Of a stretch of 40,276 nt of DNA, positions 14,294 to 23,251 are shown in pieces. A program made the translations under genes and the position numbers. How positions within the stretch are numbered: position 1 is the first letter of the stretch; each line of letters opens with the position of its first letter. This stretch comes from Gammaproteobacteria bacterium. Lineage in GTDB: Bacteria > Pseudomonadota > Gammaproteobacteria > Steroidobacterales > Rariloculaceae. The stretch lies in NCBI GenBank assembly GCA_022826245.1, contig JAJDVG010000049.1, forward strand, positions 1 through 40,276, in the 5' to 3' direction. Under the pieces are notes generated by a model. It did not search any database. It had not been told where the DNA came from and saw nothing but the letters and a program-made list of their open reading frames with translations.

Positions 14294-17131
14294 TCAGAAC
14301 CAGGACGCCGCGAACTGCAGGTACACCGACCTGCCCTGCCACGACAGGAGCGAGTCGCTCCGGTAGATGCGCCCGCAGCAGACCTCGAAATCGCCGGGGT
14401 CGGGATACGTGTCGAACAGATTGTGGGCGCCGAACTTGAGACGGTAGCGGTCGCCGAACGACCAGGTGGCTTCGAGGTCGACGAACAGCGTGCTGCCGAA
14501 GCGCTGGATTTCCGCCAGGCTCGCCGTCGATGCGTTCGCGTAGTCGCCGAAGTAACTGCCGCGAACGAGCAGATCGAGACGGTCCCAGGCCTGCCGCATC
14601 GACAGGACAGCGCGTGTGCTCGGCGCGCCGTACCTCGAATCGTGTTCCGCCTCGCTGTCGACGAACCGGCCCCGTTCGGTCAGCTTCGTCGTGTTGCGGT
14701 TGACGGCCGCCTGCAGCGTGGTGCTGCCCCCGAACCAGTCGCCGTTCCAGGTGGCAACGAGATCGATGCCGCGGGTTTCGGAAACCACGTCGTTGGTGAA
14801 GAACCGCACCTGGGCGATGGTATTTGCGCCCGGAACGCCCAGCGCCTCGAGTTGCCGCACCTCGTCCGGCCCGACCGCAAACTGCGAGGACAGGATGATG
14901 CGGTCGTGAAGTTCGATCCAGTAGTAATCGAGCGCCAGAGACAGCCCGTCGGTCGGTTCCGCCGCGAGGCCGAGCGTGAAGGAGTTGGAGTGCTCGGCGT
15001 CGAGGGGCCGTGCGCCGAAGAGTCCCGCAGCCGGATGCTCGGCGGGGAAGACGCCCTCGGCCACGGGCAGCCCCTGCTCGTTGATGCGCGTGGAGACGTT
15101 GGTCGTCGATATCTGGCCGGGCGTCGGGGCGCGAAAGCCCGTGCCCGCCGAACCGCGCAGATTGAGGCTGTCGGTCGCGCGGTAGCGCATGGCGAGTTTG
15201 CCGATGGCCACATTGCCGAAGTCGGAGAAGCTCTCGAAGCGGGCGGCGGCGTTCACGAGCCAGTCGTCGGTCACGTCGAGTTCGAGATCGATGTAGCCCG
15301 CGTAACTGTCGCGCTTCACATCGGATGTGAACTGCCGCGAATAGCCCGGAAAACCGTTCGAACCGACCGGGACCACGTTGTGGATGGGGTCGCCGGCCGG
15401 ACAGAGCGCGCCGACCGCGGCGAAGCCCGGAATCCGGCACTCGATGACCGTCAGCGCGTCGGTCGGGTCGGCATCGACCTCGGCCTGGGTGATCTCGAAG
15501 TTGAAGGGATCGGGCGCCGCGAACGGCCCGACGGCCGACGCGGCCTCGTCGCCGGCCTCGATCGCGTAGCCTTCGTCGCGGTATTCGAAGCCGAACGCGA
15601 CGTTCAGCGGGCTCGCGAGCCCCACGTCGAGCGGCCGAGTGAAGTCGGCGTTGACGGCCAACTCGTCGCTGATGAGATTACCGGGATGAAAGGCCGTCGG
15701 AGTCGCCGGTCCGAGCGACGGGTTCAGCGTGTTCTCGAGCCGATAACTCAGCTCGTGGTTGCCGTAGCTCAACGAAACGTCGTAGTTGAGCCCGCGGGTG
15801 GACTCGCCGCGCAGTCCGAACGCAGCGCTGTAGTCCGATGCGACTGCCGAGAAGAACGGCGTGAAGCCGGACGGGTAGAGACTCGTGCGCGGATCGTAGA
15901 TGGAGCCGTCCTCGAGCCTGAGCGGCAGCAACTGGCTCACGCCCGGTCGGCGGTAGAAAAACCCGCCGCTCTGGTCGCGGTCGGCATGGTTCCCGTACCC
16001 GTATAGTTCGACGGCGGTCGAGAGCGGCAGCGCAGCGTTGACGACGACGAGCGACTGCTCGCGGCGAGGCTGGCCCCAGATCTGCGCGGGGCTCTCGAAG
16101 TCGCGCGGGCCGCCGACGCCGTGGAAGTTGTCGGCGTAACGGGTATCGAGGTCGTCGGGAATGCCGTCGCTGCCGCGCAGTACCTGCACGATCGTGCCGT
16201 CCGCCGCGTAGGTATAAGTGAACGCGTCCGGACCATGGTAGGTGACGCCATCGACCGTGAGCCGGTTCTGCGTCGCTTCGAGCGGTGTCTGTCCGGACGA
16301 GCCGATCCTGAGGTCGTAGGGTTCGGAGCGGTTGGTCGGCTCGGTATCGGAATACTGGCCGCTGACGTTGACGAAGCCGCCGCGGCCGAGCGGAAAGCCC
16401 GCGTTGGCTTCGATCGTGAACTCCTCGCCGTCGCCTTCCGAATAACCGCCGTACCGCGTGACGAGATCGAAGCCCGAGTCGCCTGTCTTGAGGTTGAAGT
16501 TGATGACGCCCGCGATGGCGTCGGAGCCGTACTGCGCGGCCGCGCCGTCGCGCAGCACTTCCACGGACTGCAGCGCGATGCTCGGGAAATTGCCGACATC
16601 GGGTCCGTGTGAGCCGAAGCCGCCGAGCTGCACGAGCGCTGCGCGGTGGCGCCGCTTGCCATTCACGAGCACGAGCGTGTGATGCGAATCGAGACCGCGC
16701 AGGCTCGTCGGCCGCACGAACGTGGCGCCGTCGGAGATCGGTTGCCGCGAGACATTGAACGACGGCACGATCGTGTTGATCACGTCCACAAGGTCGGAGG
16801 AATTGACGCTCTCGATCTCTTCGAGGCTGAAGACATCGACCGGTACCGGAGTCTCGGTCGCCGCGCGCTGGGTGCGCCGCGTGCCGATCGTCACCACTTC
16901 CTCGAGTACGAGGCCCGCGCCGTCCCCTCCGCCGGCACCGTCTCCGTCGTCGGTTGCTCCCGGTTGAGCGAGGACTGCGGGGGCGGTCGCCAGGCTTGCG
17001 GCGAGCGCGGCCAGCGCAGCGGCGCTGGCGGGCGCGGACGGCCGCGGTGCAAGGCGCGGCAATGGTCCGGACAAGCGTGACGAGGAGCGACGGAAACGCC
17101 GGGCGGGCGCGCGAAATCTGTATGGGTTCAT
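14294..17131 (-). CDS. TonB-dependent outer-membrane receptor 1
   Basis: A 945-residue receptor for energy-dependent import across the outer membrane. It has a long basic Ser/Pro-rich N-terminus with a signal-peptide core at about 36-55 (ALAALAASLATAPAVLA). A TonB box follows at E77-E-V-V-T81-I-G. The plug domain (about 90-230) includes LRGLDSHHTLVLVNGKRRH and EVLRDGAAAQYGSDAIAGVINF, and the 22-strand barrel runs from about 240 to 945, with GFRAPTPGQ in the middle and a C-terminal strand ending in Phe (VYLQFAASWF). No N-terminal signalling domain is present. The receptor converges on the DUF7009-like gene, and its start lies 23 bp after the upstream FAH gene stop on the same strand, so it may be co-transcribed with the dehydrogenase and FAH enzyme. 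Ligand unknown. Confidence 0.95.
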   Translation of the reverse strand: MNPYRFRAPARRFRRSSSRLSGPLPRLAPRPSAPASAAALAALAASLATAPAVLAQPGATDDGDGAGGGDGAGLVLEEVVTIGTRRTQRAATETPVPVDVFSLEEIESVNSSDLVDVINTIVPSFNVSRQPISDGATFVRPTSLRGLDSHHTLVLVNGKRRHRAALVQLGGFGSHGPDVGNFPSIALQSVEVLRDGAAAQYGSDAIAGVINFNLKTGDSGFDLVTRYGGYSEGDGEEFTIEANAGFPLGRGGFVNVSGQYSDTEPTNRSEPYDLRIGSSGQTPLEATQNRLTVDGVTYHGPDAFTYTYAADGTIVQVLRGSDGIPDDLDTRYADNFHGVGGPRDFESPAQIWGQPRREQSLVVVNAALPLSTAVELYGYGNHADRDQSGGFFYRRPGVSQLLPLRLEDGSIYDPRTSLYPSGFTPFFSAVASDYSAAFGLRGESTRGLNYDVSLSYGNHELSYRLENTLNPSLGPATPTAFHPGNLISDELAVNADFTRPLDVGLASPLNVAFGFEYRDEGYAIEAGDEAASAVGPFAAPDPFNFEITQAEVDADPTDALTVIECRIPGFAAVGALCPAGDPIHNVVPVGSNGFPGYSRQFTSDVKRDSYAGYIDLELDVTDDWLVNAAARFESFSDFGNVAIGKLAMRYRATDSLNLRGSAGTGFRAPTPGQISTTNVSTRINEQGLPVAEGVFPAEHPAAGLFGARPLDAEHSNSFTLGLAAEPTDGLSLALDYYWIELHDRIILSSQFAVGPDEVRQLEALGVPGANTIAQVRFFTNDVVSETRGIDLVATWNGDWFGGSTTLQAAVNRNTTKLTERGRFVDSEAEHDSRYGAPSTRAVLSMRQAWDRLDLLVRGSYFGDYANASTASLAEIQRFGSTLFVDLEATWSFGDRYRLKFGAHNLFDTYPDPGDFEVCCGRIYRSDSLLSWQGRSVYLQFAASWF

Positions 17132-17154
17132 GGGGATCGTCGGAAGGAAATGTC

Positions 17155-18240
17155 TCAGGTTTCGTGGCGGACGAAATGGGTCAGCGTGCCGAGCCCTTCA
17201 AGCTCGATGTCGATGCGGCATTCGCGTTCCTGCAGCAGCACGGACCGGTGCGCGTGCCGGAACTTCTCCGTACCTTTCGCCGCCGTGCCGCACGCAATGA
17301 TATCGCCTGGTTCGAGCGTGAAAAACCGCGAGGCTTCGGCGATCAGTTCCGCCACCGTGAAGGTGTAGCTCGCCGTCGTGTCGTCGGAAAAGGGTTCGCC
17401 GTCGCACCAGGCGCGCAAGCGCAGCTTGCCGGGGTCGTCGATCTCGTCGCGCGTCGTGATCCATGGCCCCATTGGGCCGAAGGTGTCGCAGTTCTTCGAG
17501 CGCGTGTGGTAGACGAAGAAGAGGTCCGTGTCGTTTTCGTCGCGCTGCCGCCGCCAGGCCAGGTATTCCGGGCGCATGAGTTCCGGCGCGCGCGTCGTGG
17601 CCACGGAGTCCATCGAGAACTTCATGCCGTGCGAGGTGATGTCGTCGATGATGGAATAGCCGAACACGTGTTCAAGCGCGGTTGCCGGTGACACATCCTT
17701 CGCGCGCCTGCCGATGACGACGGCGAGCTCCGGTTCCGGGATCGTGTTGCCGTAGTACGGCCGAACGATGACGGACTCGCGGTGCCCGATCAGGCAGCTC
17801 GCGGACTTGAGGAAAAAATTGGGGACTCCGGGATCGACGTGCACATCGTCGCGAATCCGCCGGTTGTTGAACGCGACGCCGAGAATCTTGCGCGGATCGG
17901 GTTGCGGCGGCAGCCAGTCGGCGTCGCTCAAATCCATCTTGCGGATGCCGCTTGCGCCTTCCGCGACGGTGGTTCGATCGCGTGCGCTTGCGGATCGCCC
18001 TGCGCGGTCCGAACGATCGGATGCATCGGCGCCGAAACGTTCCAGCGCGCGCGTCAGCGCCGGCAGGTAGCGGTCGGCGCCGGCGATGAACTCGATCATG
18101 CCGGCGGGCGGGGATTCGCCGCTGGCGGCGAGCAGGTCGGCGACGGCCAGGGCCGGTCCGTTGTCGGGAGCAGTGGGAGCATCATCGAGCGCGACGATGA
18201 GCGTGGGCTCACCGCCGACCGAGATCAATCCGAGCTTCAT
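17155..18240 (-). CDS. fumarylacetoacetate hydrolase family protein, long-insert type
   Basis: A 361-residue FAH-fold enzyme, unlike the one at 1398 in length and layout. The metal-binding Glu pair is E169-P-E171 (NTIPEPELAVVIGRR) with an acidic ligand in SIIDD (199-200) and a catalytic Lys at about 249 in the SKNCDTFGPMGPW segment. Between them is an insertion of nearly 50 residues (about 203-248) that is longer than in classic members. The N-terminal domain contains a charged Ser/Asp/Arg linker (about 72-95). ATG 18240 is used; it lies 13 bp after the stop of the upstream dehydrogenase, indicating an operon. A hydratase or hydrolase of 2-oxo or acylpyruvate compounds is likely; the substrate is not known. 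Confidence 0.88.
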   Translation of the reverse strand: MKLGLISVGGEPTLIVALDDAPTAPDNGPALAVADLLAASGESPPAGMIEFIAGADRYLPALTRALERFGADASDRSDRAGRSASARDRTTVAEGASGIRKMDLSDADWLPPQPDPRKILGVAFNNRRIRDDVHVDPGVPNFFLKSASCLIGHRESVIVRPYYGNTIPEPELAVVIGRRAKDVSPATALEHVFGYSIIDDITSHGMKFSMDSVATTRAPELMRPEYLAWRRQRDENDTDLFFVYHTRSKNCDTFGPMGPWITTRDEIDDPGKLRLRAWCDGEPFSDDTTASYTFTVAELIAEASRFFTLEPGDIIACGTAAKGTEKFRHAHRSVLLQERECRIDIELEGLGTLTHFVRHET

Positions 18241-18253
18241 GCCCCGCGCCCGC

Positions 18254-19087
18254 TCACGGCTCGGTCCGTTCGAGCAGCGCGGCCAGCAGCGCCTCCCACT
18301 CCGGAGATTCCGCGCAGTCCTTGTACGACTCGAGCCGCCGGTAGATTTCGGCGGCGGCGAGGTGCATGCCGTCGGGTAGCCCCGCAGAGTCGAGCGTCGC
18401 CGCAATCTCGTGCATTTCCGGTTCCCAGCGCCAGGCACGGCCGGCGATCCTGCGTATCTTGCCGGTCCGCGCGTCCGTCGCGTCGCTGCCCCATTCGGAT
18501 CGCAGAAAGTCGCTGACGCCGAAATGCTCCGCGGCGGCAAGCACCTCGCCGGCGAGAGCGATGCGACCCTTGTTCCAGGCGGCGAAGCACATCTTCATCG
18601 CGGACGCGGAACCGATCCGCTCGTCGATCACTCGCGGTACGAGCGGACCACCGGCGAAGGCGTTCGCCACCGTCCCGGCCTCGGCGCCCGAGAGATAAAG
18701 GCGCGTGGAACCCGCCTGCCATGCCGCCGGACCGACGATGCCGCCGTCCACGTACGCTATGCGCGAGTTGTCGAATGTTGCCGAGATCGAACGGCTGCGC
18801 TCGGGAGAAATCGCGTTGGCGTCGACGAACACTCCCCGAAACCGGCTGTCGAGTACTGCCGCGGCCACTTCGCCGCTGGCCTGAGGCGGACAGACGCTCA
18901 CGAGCAGCTCGCAGCGCGACGCGATCTCATCGAGGTTCGCGCACTCGTTCAACCGTGCACGCTGGGCACGTTCTCGCGTCCTGGCCGAACGACCGTCGGA
19001 CGACCACCACACCTCATTGCCCGCCAACCGGGCCGAATGGCCCACGGACGCTCCCATGTCCCCGGGATGCAGGATGCCGATCCTCAA
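18254..19087 (-). CDS. NAD(P)-dependent oxidoreductase with DUF1932 C-terminal domain
   Basis: A 277-residue dehydrogenase of the 6-phosphogluconate/3-hydroxyisobutyrate dehydrogenase superfamily. It opens with the Rossmann fold RIGILHPGDMGASVG, a variant of the GxGxxG nucleotide loop common in this branch. The middle has VDGGIVGPAAW (substrate loop) and the catalytic-Lys region SASAMKMCFAAWNKG. The C-terminal DUF1932 helices begin around GRIALAGEVLAAAEHFGV. I chose TTG 19087 because AAGGAC lies about 7 bases before it and the Rossmann strand begins at once; ATG 19129 would add 14 residues without a good site. It is the first gene of an operon with the FAH enzyme and perhaps TonB receptor 1. 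Confidence 0.87.
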   Translation of the reverse strand: MRIGILHPGDMGASVGHSARLAGNEVWWSSDGRSARTRERAQRARLNECANLDEIASRCELLVSVCPPQASGEVAAAVLDSRFRGVFVDANAISPERSRSISATFDNSRIAYVDGGIVGPAAWQAGSTRLYLSGAEAGTVANAFAGGPLVPRVIDERIGSASAMKMCFAAWNKGRIALAGEVLAAAEHFGVSDFLRSEWGSDATDARTGKIRRIAGRAWRWEPEMHEIAATLDSAGLPDGMHLAAAEIYRRLESYKDCAESPEWEALLAALLERTEP

Positions 19088-19332
19088 CGCCTGTCCTTTT
19101 TCAAATCCAACTTTCAGCGGGCGGTCCATGATCGCGAAGCGGCGCGCCCGGCGGCGGCAACCTATACTGGGCGCCGAAACGTATACGGAGACCTTCGATC
19201 CGGAAATTCTATCGTCATATCGGGCTCGGGCGGTGCGAGGATGTGCTGCTGCCTTGCCTCGGACGCTTCGCCCCCTGTTGGCTGTCCTGCGCCTTGACCG
19301 ACAAGAGTTTCTGAAGTCGACCGTAGTCTCAG

Positions 19333-20094
19333 TTGACCGAAATACAGATTCACACTGCCGCAGTCTGGACGGTAATCGCGCTCGCGATCGTCACGTTCAT
19401 CTATCTGTCGCGCATCACCGCACCGTACGGCCGCCACTACGCGGGCACCGGGTGGGGGCCGCACATCGACAACAGGCTGGGCTGGGTCATCATGGAGCTG
19501 CCGACGACGGCGGTCTTCGCGTTGATCCATTTTGCCGGCGAAGCAGCCTGGAACCTCGTACCGCTCGTGTTTCTCGCCATGTGGCAAGGCCACTACCTGC
19601 ACCGAACTTTCGTCTATCCGTTCAGGACCCGCACCGCGGGCCGCAAGATTCCGCTCACGGTCGTGGGCTCGGGCGTCCTGTTCAATTCGCTCAACGCGTA
19701 CGTCAATGCGCGCTTCATTTCGAGCATCGGCGAATACGGCGCCGACTGGCTCGCGGATCCGCGATTCCTGCTCGGCGCCGCAATCTTTCTGACCGGAATG
19801 GCGCTGAACATTCACTCGGACAACATTCTGCTGCGGCTCAGAAAGTCGAACGACGCCGGGTACTCGATCCCTCAACGTGGCATGTTCCGCTACGTATCCT
19901 GCCCGAACTACCTCGGCGAAATCATCGAATGGGCCGGCTGGGCGATCGCAACCTGGTCGCTCGCCGGCTTCGCATTCTTCATCTATGCGGCTGCCAACCT
20001 CGCGCCGAGGGCACGCAGCAACCACGCGTGGTACCGGCAGCGATTCTCCGACTACCCCGCCGAGCGCAGGGCGCTCATTCCCGGCGTCTACTGA
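19333..20094 (+). CDS. 3-oxo-5-alpha-steroid 4-dehydrogenase (SRD5A) family membrane protein
   Basis: A 253-residue polytopic inner-membrane protein with about six hydrophobic helices. The C-terminal half carries the steroid 5-alpha-reductase signature: FRYVSCPNYLGEIIEWAGWA followed by an ANLAPRA segment, WYRQRFSDYP and a final ALIPGVY. The animal enzyme has the same segments nearly word for word, and they bind NADPH and the enone substrate. Bacterial members may reduce steroid or other enone double bonds. The start is TTG 19333, just after an in-frame TAG at 19324. It is divergent from the dehydrogenase/FAH operon, which makes a ring-compound pathway conceivable, though that is only context. 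Confidence 0.87.
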   Translation: MTEIQIHTAAVWTVIALAIVTFIYLSRITAPYGRHYAGTGWGPHIDNRLGWVIMELPTTAVFALIHFAGEAAWNLVPLVFLAMWQGHYLHRTFVYPFRTRTAGRKIPLTVVGSGVLFNSLNAYVNARFISSIGEYGADWLADPRFLLGAAIFLTGMALNIHSDNILLRLRKSNDAGYSIPQRGMFRYVSCPNYLGEIIEWAGWAIATWSLAGFAFFIYAAANLAPRARSNHAWYRQRFSDYPAERRALIPGVY

Positions 20095-20181
20095 GCGGCG
20101 TCCGGGAATCCGGGCCTTTCCGCCCGGTGCCGGCGCGCTTAACGTGGCAAAATCGTGGCGGAACCGAAGGGTTGGAGGATC

Positions 20182-22419
20182 ATGTCCCACAGTCGGGCAC
20201 CTGGACGGAACATGAATCGACTCGCTCGGACCGCAGGGAGCGTGACCGGCCTCGCGACGGCCGTTTTCCCCGCCGTCGCGTTCGCGCAAGACGGCGCCTC
20301 GACCAAGACGCTCGCGGCCGCGCGCACGACGGAACCGATCGTCATCGACGGACGGCTGGACGAGGCCGCGTGGAACGAAGCCGCGACGATAGAGCCCGAG
20401 GATCTGCACCAGATCCTGCCCGTCGAGTATTCGGAGCCGAGCCAATGGACGCGCTTCCTCGTGCTCTACGACGAAGAGGCCCTGTATCTGGCGGCCGACA
20501 TGAAAGACGACGAGCCGGAGCTCATGACCGCCAAGGTGCTGCGCCAGGGCGGCAACAACTCGTGGCTCGACGATCAGTTCAACATCTTTCTCGATCCCTT
20601 CAACGACAAGCGCAACGGTTACCGTTTCCAGGTCAACCCGCACGGTGTCAGGCAGGAAGGGCTCTTCAAGGGCTCCGACCAGGTCCAGTGGCAATGGAGC
20701 GGCATCTGGCAGGCCGAGGCCACGCAGGGGGACGACGGCTGGATTGCCGAGACGCGGATTCCGTTCAAGACGATCTCGTTCAATCCGGACACCGACATCT
20801 GGGGCCTCAACCTGAACCGCAGGGTCGCGCGCGACAATGAAACCATGGGCTGGGTGTCGAGGAACCGCACGCAAAGCCCGGCGATATCGGGTGAACTCAC
20901 GGGAATCACCGACATCGAGCAGGGACTCGGCCTCGACATCGTGCCATCGCTGACCGCAAACGAACGACGCAATTTCTCACCCCGGGGCAACGTGTCGGAG
21001 ACGGAGCCCTCGCTCGACGTCTTCTACAAGCTCACGCCGTCGCTGAACGCATCGCTGACGCTGAACACGGACTTCTCCGCCACGGAAGTCGACGATAGGC
21101 AGATCAACCTGACGCGTTTCGGCCTGTTCTTTCCCGAGCAGCGCGATTTCTTCCTGCAGGACGCGGACATCTTCGAGTTCGGCCGTATCGGGCGACGCAC
21201 CATGGACTCGCCGTTCGCGGCGCCGCTGGCCTCCAACGCACTGCCGTTCTTCTCGCGCCGCATCGGTCTGAGCCCGACCGGACAACCCGTGGATCTGACC
21301 GCGGGGGGCAAGCTCAGCGGCCGCGTGGGCCGCTGGAATATCGGCACGCTCGCGATACAGCAGGACCAGTTCGCGGACATCGACTCGTCGAATCTGTTCG
21401 TCGCGCGCGCGGCCGCCAACGTGCTCGCCGAGTCCGCGCTCGGCGTCATCGTCACCGACGGAGACCCGCAGTCGAACCTCGACAACAGCGTTGCCGGTCT
21501 CGACTTTCGCTATCAGAACACGCGCCTGCCGAACGGCCGCACGATCGAGTCCGAGCTCTGGTACCAGCAGAGCACGACCGACGGACTCGATGGCGAGGAC
21601 GCCGCCTGGGGCGCGACGCTGTGGATGCCGAACACGTCCGGATTCAAGGGCGGCGTCGGGATCAAGGAAGTGCAGGCCAATTTCAATCCGGCTCTCGGCT
21701 ACATCAATCGGCGAGACATCCGGGATTACACGGGCGAATTCGGCTATACGCACCGCCCGACGGGACGGAGCCTGCGGTCGCTCTACGCGGGCGGTACCGT
21801 CCAGCGCGTCGAAAACCGTGGCGGCGGACTGCAGAGCGAAGTGTCTCAGCTTCGCGTGAATCTCGAGAACCAGACCAGCGACACGCTTTCGTTCCAGTAT
21901 CAGAACGAGAAGGAAGGCGTCAGGCGGCCCTTCGAAATCTCCGACGATATAGTGATCTCGCCGGGAGATTACTCTTTCGATCAGCTCAGGATCGGCGTGA
22001 GCACGGGCCAGCACAGGCGAATCGTGACGAGCGTGAGCTACGCGAAGGGGGACTTCTACCGGGGCAAACTTCACAACGTCAACGCGTCGGTCGAGTGGAT
22101 ACCCATGCCGCGTTTCAGGGCCTCGATCGCGTACGACCACAACGACGTCTCGCTGCCGCAAGGCGATTTCGACGTGCGCCTCGTGCGCGCCGGCATGGAC
22201 GTCATCCTGTCGTCGAGGCTCTCCTGGGTGAATCTCGTGCAGTACGACAACGCTTCGGAGACGGCCGGCGTCAACAGCCGCCTGCACTGGACCCCCGAGG
22301 CGGGACGCGATCTCTACATCGTTCTCAACCACAACCTCGAGGATTTCGACCGCGACAACAGCTTCCACTCGAACGTTGCGGACTTCACGATCCAGTACCG
22401 GCATACTTTGCGGTACTAG
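20182..22419 (+). CDS. CBM9-DUF5916 outer-membrane protein, copy 1
   Basis: A 745-residue exported protein. The signal peptide is about residues 11-35 (up to AVAFAQDG). A family-9 carbohydrate-binding-module-like domain (about 45-210) has IVIDGRLDEAAW near its start and DDGWIAETRIPFKTI near its end. The DUF5916 domain (about 230-745), predicted to be a beta-barrel, has EQRDFFLQDADIFEFGRIG and ends in an aromatic strand (YRHTLRY). ATG 20182 has GGAGG 3 bases before it, which is close; ATG 20212 is an alternative that still keeps the signal peptide. The family's role is unproven; surface binding or passage of oligomers is one idea. A near-identical copy lies 0.8 kb downstream beyond a lipoprotein gene. 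Confidence 0.92.
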   Translation: MSHSRAPGRNMNRLARTAGSVTGLATAVFPAVAFAQDGASTKTLAAARTTEPIVIDGRLDEAAWNEAATIEPEDLHQILPVEYSEPSQWTRFLVLYDEEALYLAADMKDDEPELMTAKVLRQGGNNSWLDDQFNIFLDPFNDKRNGYRFQVNPHGVRQEGLFKGSDQVQWQWSGIWQAEATQGDDGWIAETRIPFKTISFNPDTDIWGLNLNRRVARDNETMGWVSRNRTQSPAISGELTGITDIEQGLGLDIVPSLTANERRNFSPRGNVSETEPSLDVFYKLTPSLNASLTLNTDFSATEVDDRQINLTRFGLFFPEQRDFFLQDADIFEFGRIGRRTMDSPFAAPLASNALPFFSRRIGLSPTGQPVDLTAGGKLSGRVGRWNIGTLAIQQDQFADIDSSNLFVARAAANVLAESALGVIVTDGDPQSNLDNSVAGLDFRYQNTRLPNGRTIESELWYQQSTTDGLDGEDAAWGATLWMPNTSGFKGGVGIKEVQANFNPALGYINRRDIRDYTGEFGYTHRPTGRSLRSLYAGGTVQRVENRGGGLQSEVSQLRVNLENQTSDTLSFQYQNEKEGVRRPFEISDDIVISPGDYSFDQLRIGVSTGQHRRIVTSVSYAKGDFYRGKLHNVNASVEWIPMPRFRASIAYDHNDVSLPQGDFDVRLVRAGMDVILSSRLSWVNLVQYDNASETAGVNSRLHWTPEAGRDLYIVLNHNLEDFDRDNSFHSNVADFTIQYRHTLRY

Positions 22420-22451
22420 CGTTACAGGACGAACCGAACTTGCCGAGGATC

Positions 22452-23159
22452 ATGAGCAATACGGCGGGATCCCCGCCGGTCAAGGTCATTCGCGATTGCG
22501 TGGCGCTCGCCCTGTTCGCCACCGTTCAGGGCTGCGCCACGCTGTCGGAAGAGGACTGCCTCACCACCGATTGGTCCGTGCTGGGCGAATCCGACGGCCG
22601 ACAGGGCCAACCCCTTTCGGAACTCAACCGGTACCGGCGGCAGTGCGCCGAGTACGACGTGGTTCCCGACTCCGAAGCATACATCGAGGCGCGTGAGCGC
22701 GGACTTGCGGTCTATTGCACGCCGGGCAACGCTTACCGCGAGGGACGCTCCGGAGCCCGGGACCGACTGGTCTGTCCGGCCGCGCTGGCGCCGGACTTTC
22801 AACGCAACCATGAGCTGGGGCGCGAAGTATTCGCATCGCTGTCCCGGCTCAGGAACGACGCGGCCTTTATCAGTTCCTCGCGCAGCGAAATCGAGGAACT
22901 CAGATCCGATATCGAGGACCGCGAGGAGTCGATTCGCGCGGACGAACTCACCGAGGAGCAGGCGAACCGGATGCGCGACGAAATCGATTCCATGGACCGG
23001 CGCATCGACGACCTGCAGGACGGTATCCTCGTTACGGCCGGCACCCTGGCGCTCGCGATAGCCGATTATCGAAGGGCCGTCGAGGCGGCGCGCAGCGCGG
23101 GCTACAACGAACCCATGGAATCGGAACTGATTCGGGAGTTGAGCCAACTCGCACGGTGA
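22452..23159 (+). CDS. DUF2799 domain lipoprotein
   Basis: A 235-residue outer-membrane-type lipoprotein. The signal peptide ends in a lipobox V-Q-G-C28, after which the DUF2799 domain follows (about 33-130): DW near the start, a Cys in RRQCAEYDVVPD, and AYIEARERGLAVYCTPGNAY. A coiled coil (about 145-190) with alternating Glu/Arg comes next, then a final helix. The family is of unknown function and is typical of gammaproteobacterial envelopes. It sits between the two CBM9-DUF5916 copies, 32 bp after copy 1, so it is probably co-transcribed with it and may assist it. Confidence 0.88.
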   Translation: MSNTAGSPPVKVIRDCVALALFATVQGCATLSEEDCLTTDWSVLGESDGRQGQPLSELNRYRRQCAEYDVVPDSEAYIEARERGLAVYCTPGNAYREGRSGARDRLVCPAALAPDFQRNHELGREVFASLSRLRNDAAFISSSRSEIEELRSDIEDREESIRADELTEEQANRMRDEIDSMDRRIDDLQDGILVTAGTLALAIADYRRAVEAARSAGYNEPMESELIRELSQLAR

Positions 23160-23247
23160 CTTCGGCGCGAACCGTGAAAAGATGACAACTGGACGGTCGT
23201 AAAGTTAACAGCTAGATTTTCACGTCCAGCGACTTCGGCGCGAACCG
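23158..23247. repeat. 17-bp direct repeat framing an imperfect inverted repeat
   Basis: gacttcggcgcgaaccg occurs exactly at 23158-23174, starting in the stop region of the lipoprotein gene, and again at 23231-23247, just before the start of the second CBM9-DUF5916 copy. Between them cgtgaaaa (23173-23180) pairs with ttttcacg (23217-23224) and ctggacg (23189-23195) pairs with cgtccag (23223-23229), so alternative hairpins are possible. The spacer is AT-richer than its surroundings. It may be a duplication junction or a transcription terminator and leader. Confidence 0.7.
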
Positions 23248-23251
23248 GTAA

